Below, one piece after another: positions 34,690 through 45,395 of a stretch of DNA of 64,000 nucleotides. The stretch's first letter is position 1. The number at the start of each line of letters is the position of its first letter. Under the pieces are notes generated by a model. It was not told the DNA's origin. It was given only the letters and a program-made list of their open reading frames with translations, and did no database searches. The stretch is from Ramazzottius varieornatus (lineage: Eukaryota; Tardigrada; Eutardigrada; Parachela; Ramazzottiidae). Made by a program: the position numbers and the translations under genes. The stretch spans positions 614,278-678,277 of the forward strand of contig BDGG01000004.1 in NCBI GenBank assembly GCA_001949185.1, written 5' to 3'.

Positions 34690-35841
34690 ATGAAACTCAT
34701 GCCACAATTCGCTCGTCTAAATATTATCATTTTGCTTGTATTGATGACGATTCTGGTTGTCTACAAAGCTTCGAGATATACGATTGGTGATGAGGAGCCT
34801 TTTTATTCAGCCAGGACCGGCAAATTTTCAGCATACGACCAGGAGTGCAGCAAATTCAACGGCAGTGTTGATAATCCATTCTTCCTGAACTACACTAGTG
34901 TCTTACGAGACGTTGCTTATTATTCAACCTCATTGGATAGCATTAAACGAGGAACATACCACTTCGCAGTCAACAGTCAGCCAAAGGCCTATCTCGCACG
35001 CCGAGCGATTCGGAAGACCTGGAAGAAGGTTCTCGTAGCGTGTACGGAGAATGGAGAAGCAAGCTGTTCCGGTTCGCTACGTTTTTACATTGGCCAAACG
35101 TCCAACGAAGGAACAGCACTGCGACTGAAGAAAGAAATGCAGAAGTACGACGACATAGTTCTCCTGCAGTTCTGCGATAAATACGAGAACTTGGCCCTGA
35201 AAACTTTCCATATTATGAACTATGTTAGTCAACAGATCGAGCATCCGTCCAACGAAAGCGCACCAAAGTTCGTAGTCAAGATCGACGACGATGTCCTGCC
35301 TGATTTGTCAGCCTTTTTCACCTGTTTTCCGACCTTACAAAATGCATCCTTTGGGATTTACGGGTGGGTAACGTTGGGCAGCGCGAGTGTGAGAAAATGG
35401 GATAAGTATCGAATTTCTCGCAAGAGGTGGAACCACACGTTGTTTCCTGCCTTTGCGCACGGGCCGGCATACGCTGCTCAAGTCGGCACACTACCGGTAC
35501 TGCTGGGGGAAGCGAGAAGAACGGCGGTTCTTAACTTAGAGGACGTCTGGTTCACCGGAATCGTGGCGGAGAAGGCCGGTGTGAAACGAATGCGAATCAA
35601 CAGGTTTTTGAATGTCGGAGAGAGTTTCTTGCAGGTGAAGACGGCAGCAAATAGCTCTTTACGTGCTGGATTCTTTCATCACAGTTTTTCATCAAGGATG
35701 CTTTTAGTTTTATGGCAAAACATGCGGAATTGCTCTATGTGTATTCAAAACTGTGACTTATTTCGTGAACCAGCCATCCAATATTCGCAATCTCATCCTT
35801 TGTCCAAATATCTAAAACCGAAGCAAGCACCGCATGAGTGA
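34690..35841 (+). CDS. Golgi beta-1,3-galactosyltransferase-like protein (GT31)
   Basis: A single uninterrupted exon codes 383 residues. It is a type II membrane protein: short cytoplasmic start (MKLMPQFARLN), anchor IIILLVLMTILVVYKA, then a luminal catalytic domain. GT31 motifs are RRAIRKTWKK, LRFYIGQT, LQFCDKYENLALKT, the metal-binding KIDDDVL and the acidic LEDVWFTGIVAEKAG. Several N-glycosylation sites are present. The enzyme would transfer a sugar (galactose or N-acetylglucosamine) from UDP-sugar to glycoprotein or glycolipid acceptors; the exact acceptor cannot be told. A reading frame upstream begins at GTG; the first ATG is at 34690. It has no introns, unlike most genes around it. Confidence 0.88.
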   Translation: MKLMPQFARLNIIILLVLMTILVVYKASRYTIGDEEPFYSARTGKFSAYDQECSKFNGSVDNPFFLNYTSVLRDVAYYSTSLDSIKRGTYHFAVNSQPKAYLARRAIRKTWKKVLVACTENGEASCSGSLRFYIGQTSNEGTALRLKKEMQKYDDIVLLQFCDKYENLALKTFHIMNYVSQQIEHPSNESAPKFVVKIDDDVLPDLSAFFTCFPTLQNASFGIYGWVTLGSASVRKWDKYRISRKRWNHTLFPAFAHGPAYAAQVGTLPVLLGEARRTAVLNLEDVWFTGIVAEKAGVKRMRINRFLNVGESFLQVKTAANSSLRAGFFHHSFSSRMLLVLWQNMRNCSMCIQNCDLFREPAIQYSQSHPLSKYLKPKQAPHE

Positions 35842-36574
35842 TATCGGTGTGATAGCAGCGGCATTTTTCTCTAGTCTTGTACAGTTGCACACCATACCGT
35901 AAATTAGGCTGAAGAATACAGCATTGTAATCGTGCGACCTTTGATTTAGATGTCTGTTGTACAACGTGAACACGAAGTAAAGACTTGGGAAGCATACGCT
36001 GTCCGATGAACCAATTATCTTACCATGAAGAAACAGATCCATGTAGAACAAGTTATAGAGTGAGCACATTTGAACAACTGAGTTTCTAGTCAGCAAACCC
36101 ATGGTGGTGCGGGTTACTCAAGCACCAAGTCTTGATCAAATTTAACTGTTGCACCCGGTGACACCGGAGCCGCTTACTGTTTGCTGTCATATCCTCGGAG
36201 CTCAAGGCAGAGTCAAACTTGACACCTCTCCCGAAAATTTTCGGACCTTATGGTATTTACGAATTTCAGAAACCGGCAGCGTTGCCCTATACCGTCATCG
36301 ACGTGTAAGTTGCTGTGTAGCCCTTACTTAAGCGGTGCATTTTCAGTATATTAATGAACCTAACGTGATAAGCAGAAATAAAGGTATAGTATTATTTGGG
36401 CAGTTTGGGATCGTCTGAACGCATCGATGGGTGTCGTCGATGCAACAAGAGGTGGCTCACAGTCTGTGTGTGAGACCGAGGCGGAAGTGACGGCTTGGCG
36501 CATCAGCCTTCCACCTGTTCTTCTGAGCTGCAACGGTCCCGTTAGCGGGCTCAGAGACCCCAAACAGAAATAGA
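35842..36574. other. Gene-free stretch
   Basis: 3' flank of the galactosyltransferase and the border of the DIRS remnant. No exon, repeat or RNA gene is recognised. Confidence 0.4.
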
Positions 36575-37990
36575 TCACCCAATACTGTGATACGCGTAAA
36601 GACCCATGGTGTGTTTCTTGTTTCGAATGTAGCCGTTGTAGCAGCTGCTCTTCCAGCGACCGGCTTGCTGTATCTCTTCGGGTCCACGACCTTGATTGGA
36701 GGCTTCTGTGGCCGCGCCAATGCGGAAATAGTGCGTCGAGTAGCGGTCGAGATGGGCAACTCCATGGAGGAGATTCTGAGACTTGAGATGTGAAACGAAA
36801 ATTCTTCTGGACAAGGGGAGTTGTCGTGGAGAACGAAGAAAGCTTCATTGTGTGTGACCGGCAGGGGGCGCAGCTCCAGATAAGGTTGAGCTGCATCCAC
36901 AGGACAGACTGATCGTCCGGTGGCGGGTAACTTCATGGAGCTTCCTGCTTTGTGCTGATCGGTCTTCGACGATCGAAGGCGGAGCTTGACAGAGTCGTGC
37001 GCGATTACGACATCTCTGTGTTGTAAGGTGTGTGTGTGGCGTTCCTTCCCGTCGTGGTGATCTCGCTGGCTCGTAAGAAACCGGCGTAAGCCATCATACA
37101 GGCAGACCAGAAGAGGTCCTTTCCGGGCGGAGATAGGGTAGGGAAGGGGGGTTCTTGATCTTGCGATGGATGTGACGGAGGATGGGAAGCGTGATGGGAA
37201 GCGTGATGGGAAGCCTTCTATCGTTTGGTGGTGGATGAAGGCTCTTGAAGCCGAGAAGTGACCGCTGGATCGCGGTATGCTTCAGGAGGCTCGGATGTCC
37301 TTCTTCGACGATATAGTTATCTATTCCACTCAGGTAAACCTTCGCTGTGGAGAACGAAAGAAGTTCAGCATGTAGGTAGCCGAGGTATTGTAGAAGGACG
37401 TCTGGTGTGAAGCGGAGGCCGTTCAGCGCATGACTTTGACAGAAGAGTATATACTGCCGAACACCGGTGCTATAGGTATTCCTCGTGCTCCCACTGATAT
37501 GATGATGGAGGAGGTCATCAACCTCACGCCGGTACTTCATGGGTACAAGCGGTCGTAGGTCTCCTACAGTTCGGCCAGGATATTTGGAAGAGGAACTGGT
37601 TCGATTTCGGCATCGGGAACCAGCTGACGGAGCTGTTCTGAAAGCGGGATAAAGAATCAGCAATACGGAGCTGTTCTGAAAGCGGGATAAAGAATCAGCA
37701 ATACTGTTGTCGACACCGCTGATGTTCTTGAGCGTGAAGGTGAAATTGTTTTCTGCAGCGATGGTAGACATGCGGCGCATCAGGTCGAACACAGCGCTGT
37801 TACTAGACCCGAGGTTCTCCCATGCCTAAACCGCGCCAAGGTTATCACAATGGAAGATAAGCCGTTTAAGTCGGAACCACTTCCCCCAAACAAGTAATGC
37901 CAGTAAGATACCATCTCCAAGTACTGTAATTTATGTACGGCGTTTTCTGAAGCACCCAGTCAGGCCATTTAGACTGGAGCCACTGGACAC
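36575..37990 (-). mobile_element. DIRS-type retrotransposon remnant (RNase H and tyrosine recombinase)
   Basis: On the minus strand from about 37990 down: a broken RNase H (FHCDNLGAV, AVFDLMRRMSTIAAENNFTF, SGVDNSIADSLSRF), then a tyrosine recombinase SAM-like domain (STRNTYSTGVRQYILFCQ, LQYLGYLHAELLSFSTAKVY). The catalytic part follows with the first Arg in YAGFLRASEI, H-x-x-R in STHYFRIGAATEASN, and GRWKSSCYNGYIR with the Tyr. The order RNase H then tyrosine recombinase is specific to DIRS elements. The reverse transcriptase is largely lost, and frame changes near 37860 and 36800 show decay. Confidence 0.88.
37628..37703. repeat. 38-base tandem duplication inside the DIRS remnant
   Basis: Two exact adjacent copies beginning cggagctgttctgaaagcgg. 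Nearby, at about 37183-37215, a 12-base unit (gtgatgggaagc) is repeated and adds ITLP repeats to the recombinase. Confidence 0.9.
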
Positions 37991-39369
37991 GAAAGAAAGT
38001 TCGCGCGATGCAAAGAGCGAAACTAAAAGTTATTCCTCGGGAACATCTTCTCGAGAGGACTTTCAGAGATAGAACATGTAGTTCATACAGCCATGTTATA
38101 CGGGAAAGCCCACAGCCGGACATGGCGAATAGTCAGGACAGAAATGCCATTAAGGGAACCTACGAGGAAGAACACTGTACATAAGGGCGGAAGCCCGTAT
38201 GTATTGACCAGCCTACGCCATGTCCGCCCATGAGCTTGAACGTGAGGAAAGGCTTATCGACTACCACATTAACAATTATTGTCATCAACAATAATTTCCA
38301 TTTTGGTAGGTGATGTCACGCTGGGATTGATCTTGCAAAAGCTGTTCACCAGAAAGAACGAAAATCTCGTGAAATTTTCGCAAACGTTCGAGGTATACAC
38401 TGTACATGCGTTTTGTTTGTTTTGAGTAGCGCACTGATTCGTACCCACAGCGTCATACTGTATTCCCCCGAAATCTTCGCGAACCCCGTTACTCGTGGCG
38501 TCACCTACAGGACGTACGTCGTCCATACATACGTGCCAATCGCCCGTACGTCATGTACCTTTCGTAGAGGGCGTCATGAGTATCAGGCTTCGCGGAGATA
38601 TCGGGGGCATACAGTGGCACTATTAATGAGGGATCGTTCATACATGTCACATGTCACTCGCCGATCAGGCTAGCTGATTTCGCATCATAACTGAGAACCT
38701 CAGCTCTCTACAAAGTATCGGGAAGAAAGGCAAATGATCACTTTCTGGAGCTAGAGAAAACCCGGAAGGTGCGTCGTCCACCGTAGATTCAGTGTTATAG
38801 CTTGTGTAGCGTTACACAAGACAACCCAAAAACTGCTCGGTTATTCGAGAGACTCTAGATTTCACGTTTGGAAAGCCCAAAGTGAATTTCTGAATCTCGT
38901 ACCAGTGAGGAATGGCCAAACTCGTGCTCGAAGTATTTTCGTAGTTCCTAACGAACGCTGTTACATACACTACACCACGATGCGCATAAATTAAACATGA
39001 CGAACATATTTTTCCCCGAAAAGTTCGCCTTTCCCTGGTAGCAGCCCGTATGAGGTTCAAAGCTTTATCTTACACCTTTCACACGTAAAACCTAGAGTTT
39101 TCATAAATAACCGACCGGTTTGTTGGATGGTCTTGTGTACTGCGATGCTGGCCATAACTCTGGTTCTACGGTGGACGGAGCGCCTTGGAGATTTTCTCTA
39201 GCTCCAGGAAGTGGTTCTTTGCCTTTTCTTCCCGATACTTCTCAGAGAGCCAAGAGTCTTAGCTATCACAAAAAAGCATTGGTATCGTGGTCGACGAGTG
39301 GCATGGCCTGAATGATCCCTCGTCAAAGAAGACCGCTTAATTACTACCGATAACTCAATGTTTTACTAG
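37991..39369. other. Gene-free stretch upstream of the damaged kinase
   Basis: No exon could be supported. The missing amino lobe of the kinase downstream should lie here if the gene were complete, but no glycine loop or VAIK-like motif was found. Confidence 0.4.
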
Positions 39370-40510
39370 GATCACTCGGATGCGTATGACTGCAAGTACA
39401 TTATAATGGAATACTGCAATGGTGGAGATTACAATCGCTATCTGAGCGGTGAGATTTATAGCGAAAGTTTTCTCTGCAGGTCGGTTTCGATTGACCATGC
39501 TGAACTTTAGAGCTGGTGTTTACACCGGCTTTGTTGTACAGAAGTAATGACAGTTCCAGAAAAAGCTATACGACACTTTTTCCAACAACTGGGCAACTGT
39601 TTGCAAGTACTTCACTCCGAGGGGATTTATCATAGAGATTTAATGCCCGCAAACATATTCCTTCATAGTCTTGCTGTACAATCTATGATAACACGTGATA
39701 CAGATTACCGGGATACTGTGCTCAAATTAGGGGATTTCGGTTTCTCTAAAGAACTCATAACAGGACACTGGTCCATCACAATGCGCGGCACTTTAACATT
39801 TTTGGCTCCCGAAGTACTTGATAACAAGAAGATATGGGACGCATCAACCAAGCCATACGGTAATGCTGACTTGTGGAGTACAGTAATGCTTGGGGCTTGT
39901 TCTCTTTGCAAGCCTGTGTGGAAAGAAAGAAACTAACGAGATGGTTCCTTCAGAAGATTTCACTACCGGGATCTTTGGAAGCGAGCAGATGCAGCTTTTG
40001 CACAACATGCATGCTCAAATAGAACAACGAGCCGCTTCTTTGTCACCCAACACAGGCTCAGAGGACCTGAGGAACTTTCTGCGTGGTCTGCTACAGCGAG
40101 ATTTTACAAAACGCATGACGTTTCCTGCCTTTCGAGCTCATCAGTTTTTGACCTCCACCGTTCCCGATTTTGGCAAAGAACCGGACCAGTTACCGAGCGG
40201 TCAAGGTAAAACTGGCAGTCTACCCAGAAGAAACACCGGTAAATATTATAGCTTGGCGAACTTTACATTCTTATCACAGTCTGTCCCAGCAAAGTTGTCG
40301 GTGTTTTCGAAATAGTGTTATCTCTTTCGGACCTCTGAACCCAACTTCCTACTTACTTTGAAACGATGTGGCATTCAATTTTAACCTTTAGAAACTCCGT
40401 TGACTGCGCCAAAACCTCGCGCAGCGACTTTCAGGTCGGAGGTACAAAGTAACACTTGGCGAAATCACTGGTCTGACCCGTTCTCAGCACCTACCCCGCA
40501 TACAGGATGA
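39370..40510 (+). pseudogene. Protein kinase (ULK/ATG1-like catalytic core), frame broken
   Basis: Three exons are visible: 39370-39448, 39542-40205 and 40392-40510. They code the kinase hinge (YIIMEYCNGGDYNRYLS), catalytic loop with Lys replaced by Met (HRDLMPANIFL), DFG (LGDFGFSKEL), a T-loop/APE segment (MRGTLTFLAPEVLD), the DLWS helix and the C-lobe to a Ser/Pro tail. The layout resembles ULK-type Ser/Thr kinases. At about 39878-39887 roughly ten extra bases separate DLWS from LGLVLFASLCGKK, so the frame shifts by one. The exon phases fit only if that surplus is discounted. The amino lobe was not found. It could be a pseudogene, a partial copy or a sequence error. Confidence 0.65.
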
Positions 40511-40745
40511 TCCCTGTAAGTTAGGCGGATTTTTAGTTGAATAAAAAATCAGCAATGTTTTTACTTCATCGAAAATTCGTTCCCAGATACGCCTATCAAA
40601 ACCGTTCTATGAAAAATCGTGTCGTGCTCCTGAAGGAGCACGGCGCTGAAAACCTGAACTAAGTGGAAATCAAGGAGTCTTCATGAAACCAACATTTTTA
40701 TTCTAAAATCTTCCGCCTAAAATGTTTCGTGAAATTAATCTAAAA

Positions 40746-41342
40746 ATGTTCCGCCCGCGAGCAAACCAGCCGGAAGTGCTCTGTGAAGAGTTCCAACGTA
40801 AGACCTCTCAAATTTTGGGAATTGGACGACGAGGTCAGAAGATATGGTGAAAAGAGCAAAGACCACGGGGTGGCCATGACCAATGACAGCAACTGTACGT
40901 TGCTTTTGTTGCCACAGAAAATTCTGGAAACCCTGATGAGCAAAAGATCCCCGCACGGGCACTGTCTAAGTATCGGCATTCGTACTATGATTACCAGACC
41001 GTCGTCCGAATTTACAGTGGTGCAAGAAAGAACGAGTCGAAAATTCCGGATAGATGGGATGCATTTGGTCACACGGAAACTTACAAAGTGAGACAGGCTT
41101 TTCGTCAGTGGGTAAAGGTTTTCCACGGAACCATTCTTTGCGAGGGAGCTGGTGAGTGGACGAAAGAAAACTCAAAGGAACCACGTGAAGCCTTCCTCGA
41201 ACCATTTCAACGATACCTGGCCCACCTGTGCAAATACGACATGGTGGACAAAGAACATATGGCCAAAGCTCTGCTTGAACAGCATGACCTTAGCCAGTCA
41301 GAGAAGGACAATATCCTCGGCACAATTACCAACTACACTTAG
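40746..41342 (+). CDS. Unidentified protein
   Basis: Two exons (40746-40833 and 40918-41342) joined by an 84-base intron (donor gtcaga is weak, acceptor ttgccacag is good) give 170 residues. The second exon is a long open frame with balanced charge and helical character (KVRQAFRQWVKVFHGTILCE, EPFQRYLAHLCKY, DKEHMAKALLEQHDL). No signal peptide or membrane span is seen. No family is recognised. It may be independent or a distal part of the kinase transcription unit. Confidence 0.45.
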
Positions 41343-41555
41343 CTCTCAGTTTCCAACTGTGAATTTCCCGAGAGAGATTCGAGTGCTGCATGTCAGGTTT
41401 TTACGAACATGCTTTCAAAATCAAATTTGAACGTGACAACAATTATGCGGTATAATTAAAGTGGCTGTACGATTTCGTTGCAGTATAACCATGTCAATGT
41501 CATGGTGTTAACACTTGGCTTTTAGGTTTAATACTTCGAGCCGTTCGAGGTACAG

Positions 41556-43678
41556 CTACTCTTCGTCGTTATCCTCATCGTCTTGGTCATTCGTGATGGG
41601 TTCGTTGCCACTTGAACGAGGGCGTTTCATGCCATTTTGCTGCATTGCATGGGAACAGATATCTTCTATTTCTCCTGTAAAGTAAAATACAGTACGGCTT
41701 ATTCGCAGGGTGTTCTTTACTGCAGCTTTCCGAGCTTTCCAGTATTCAATTCAGACGTTATGGACAAACAAGCCACTGTCGTGCTCGAAGTTTCAACGCG
41801 CACCCAACCACATGATTAGTGAATGATGCCCGCCGGGTGATATTCGCTGCTGCACTGATAACACTCATAATAGCTGAGCTGACCGCACTGGGCAATGATG
41901 ACTCATGACGTGGTTTAGTGCACGTTAAACTGGGACACTGCAATAATTACCTTCATCCAACTTCAGACATTTGCCCCATTCACTCAACGTCAGCTTGTGA
42001 TCGTTGTCCGTGTCGCAATCATCCAGAAAAGGCGCTATGCAGTGCTCCATGGGGATCAAAGGTGCTCGAATGGGCATCAGTTCTTTGCGGGAAACATGTC
42101 TAGAAGCGGAAATACCATATCACTGCACGCTGAACTGCGAGGAAGGCTAAGGTTCTGGCACCTGTCATTGGGACCTTTGTCAAGATCGCAGAATTTCCAC
42201 AAGATAGGATGGGGCAGAGGTTGTCCCGGTTGGTACTTCTTTTCAGATCGCTTCTCGTACTTGCGATACTGAGCGGGAAGCTCATTGCGCTCGGCCAGCT
42301 CCTTCATGATCTGGAAGAGCCAGTCTCCCATACGGCGCGGAAAGTCGGCCATCTCGTCTTGCGTACACAAAGCGAGCTCTAGAACAGCAGTGCTTTTGCC
42401 AGCCAAGAACACGGTGACCGGCAATAGCATTGAGAGCTTCATAGGCAGGGCAGCTCACCTCGGCATCCTCGAAGGTACTCCAGTTGCATATCCTTGTTCG
42501 TCGGGTCGGTACAGCCTAGGAGATCACGTTGACACAGGCAGCGTTGCTGGTACAGATGGCACTCGCTGTCGAACGTCTTATTCGTGCTCGAACAGACCTA
42601 AAGCATAATTATAGGAATATCGATATTCCCCTGTGTATTTTTCTTGGTGTATAAGCGATACTAGTCTTACTTTGATGGGTGAGTCGCTTGGACATTCCTT
42701 GATGCAGTTGCACACTGGTTGACCCGCATCATTCAAGCTGCATTCTTGTCCTTCTTCACATGGATCATCGGCACAAGGATCTAAAAATACGAAGCAGCTT
42801 TTAGACGATACGGTACGCAGAATTTTTTCTAGCCTAGCGTCAGCTTGCGCTAGGATTTTTCATTTGAGGGTGTAAGAAATTGATACTTGTCTTGGTGTAG
42901 GCGGCAGCTGGATCGGTGGAGTCATCGACTTCATCTACTTGGTCTTCCTCGTCGGGCAGCAGGGGTATCTGCTCTTCTTTCAACTCGATCTCCCCCGTGA
43001 GAGGATTCTTCTTGGCTACCACGCGTTCTGCCAACTTTCGGTTATCCGAGGCAGTGTTGACGCCATTGATGGAAGTTTCGTCCGACTGGCCGGTGGATGG
43101 ATGGGCCTTCGGTCTCTGTCAACGAACCATTATGTACACCAATTAAGTGAGCTGGCAACATTCCCAACACATGGCGCATATTGCTTCCATAAGCAGTGCC
43201 AATTTACATGTGTCGAAAATTAAGCTTTCGGAGTATACAGCTGAGAAACGAGGCGTACGTATTTATATCCCCGCAACTATCATAACATTTAACGACGCAA
43301 CGGATACGTCGGATGATTGAACGCGGACGCTCTACTTTTTCTCTGCCGGTAGCTTATTAGAGTATTACAAGGATTCCGCTGTAGGCAGTACTCCCACTAT
43401 ATCATCAGAGCGCTCATCAATCATTGTTTCAGCCATAACCACTTAGAAGCCGGAACAAGAAACCTTTTCTCGCCGGAACGGCAGAGCCGAGCTGGATCTT
43501 CTCCGAGATTGTCGGTTCCTGTTTGCTAAGGCTGTACAGGAAAGGCTCAAACGGTGCATAACCAAGCAAATGAATTTCGAAGGTTTTCATTACAGGTAGT
43601 ATGCAAACTCACCCTAGCAACCACCAGTGAGAGACAAAGGAGTGCGAGACATATCCAGCTCGTCACAAACCTCATCAT
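41556..43678 (-). CDS. SPARC: SPARC (osteonectin), extracellular calcium-binding matrix protein
   Basis: Seven exons (43613-43678, 42887-43115, 42671-42780, 42459-42597, 42162-42378, 41951-42099, 41556-41674) give 342 residues with consistent phases. Signal peptide MMRFVTSWICLALLCLSLVV; acidic Glu/Asp-rich segment (LLPDEEDQVDEVDD); follistatin-like EGF piece (NPCADDPCEEGQECS); Kazal-like module (NKTFDSECHLYQQRCLC); then the EC domain (CTQDEMADFPRRMGDWL, ELMPIRAPLIPMEHC) with an EF-hand DTDNDHKLTLSEW. SPARC binds collagen IV and calcium in basement membranes. The tail after the EF hand is longer and acidic (QDDEDNDEE) compared with the vertebrate 303-residue protein. Confidence 0.95.
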
Positions 43679-45395
43679 TCCTAAAACAAAGAGGTATAAG
43701 CAACAGCCAGGAGCAAGAGTCTTTACTTGGGGCTTCACTGCAACTTCGATTGTGAGGGCTAGGATGCTAGTTGGGCTGCCAAAGGATTCTTCGGAAAATG
43801 GATACGCAAACGGTATGAAGCTCAAAAGATATACTTGTGTCTCCAGACGTTGCTTGAAGCTTGGTCAGAAGGGGCTTTCGTGAGGGTCACGTTTTCAAGC
43901 ATTTGCTCACTCAAACCAAGTTACGCGGCTGTTCTATTCCTGATTTGGCTTGCCGCCAAAAGTCAAGGCGGGCATGTGATAACAAAACCAGTTATGACAA
44001 TTCTTGATTGACAAATACAAGGCTCAAACAAGCTAAATAGTTTAAACATGCATACAGTATTTGAGAAGAGTTATCCAGCCTTCGTCAATACTGGAGAAAC
44101 TTTCGCTGCTGTATCAGCAGGGTAACCCCGCAGGAAATGGGGAGAGAATATGGGTTTTTTAGGAGTAAAACGTCTTCAGGAGCAACAAAACCGCATACGG
44201 TATGTGAGTAGGGCGTTATCCGTGGGGAAAAACGTACCTGCAGCTGGAGTTCAGTAGGCACGGTTGGATGCAGTGATGTTGGACTAATGAAAAAGGATAA
44301 TTGTTCAAACTGGTGGGACGACTATTTAACTATGCTCATGATAGACTGGTTTATGCTCGGCATAAGATGCTGTGCCACATGTATTTGCTGCTTTGTTTGC
44401 ACTGTGAAGATATAGCGAGCAAGTTATGAAGTTGTACAGTGGGCGAGGATGCGGCACTGTACCAGTTGAGCAATCTTTCAGACGAACCTCTTGGGCTTCC
44501 CCTTTGCGCCACTGAACAAATACCAGATCACGAATGGCAACATGTTACGGCTGGCTGAGTCTGCTCTACTTGTTGCACTCTTCCATGGACACTGTTGTTC
44601 ATACCGCAGAGCTTAGAGACCGGCCAAAAACGATTTATCGCAGTGAAGCTACCAACACGTCAAAGTAGATCACCAGTAGCAGGCAGCAGTCAGTCTAATT
44701 TTAAACTCAAAGATAAACAAGCTTTCAGCATGACTTTTCCTAACTGACCTCAGACCAACTGGTAATAGCTTTGTACTGTAGCGCATAGACAAGTGTGCAT
44801 GCGCCGCACGGGCAGACGGCGTCCAATGCCCGGTGTTAGTGGCCCGGGGAAATGACGTCAACGTTACTGGTGCAGGAAAACTCGTACGTAAAAATCTTAC
44901 CCGACTCAGAGTTGGGTATACTGTACGTAGGTAGGATTCCGACTATCCCGCTACCCAAAAGTTGGCTGTGTACAAATCCTTAACAATTAAGGCACAATAT
45001 CAGAAGTGGTGTCTGTTAGAAAAGGAACGGGTTGATAGCTTGAAGCCTCCGTCATGGGGCTCAGCGGGTCGATTCGCTACTGCAGTTGAATCTCACAAGA
45101 TCTGATCGGTCCCAAATCTGCTGCAACCGGGTTCCGCCGATGCGAGGCAGTTTGTAGGTCCACTGCGCCGCAAAGGCTGAACCTGCGGCTCTTGATCGGT
45201 ACACATAAGCCACTTTGAAGATTAATCCACAATCCGACGGTCAGATAATTACGAAGAGCTCAGTACATGTCCCGCACACAATTGTAGAATCCTTTTGAGG
45301 TACGTAGACAGCCTTGACATTGCTGGCAAATTGCATCTGTTCTCCTCAGATCTCGATCGAATGCATTTAGATGACATATAAATTTGCAGTGTGCC
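43679..45395. promoter_or_regulatory. Divergent intergenic region, SPARC / Spatzle-like gene
   Basis: The 1.7 kb between two divergent gene starts has no coding exon or recognisable repeat and should contain both upstream regions. A tataaa-like stretch and a possible acceptor (aatttgcag) lie just before the Spatzle-like ATG, so that ATG may follow a non-coding exon. Confidence 0.4.
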
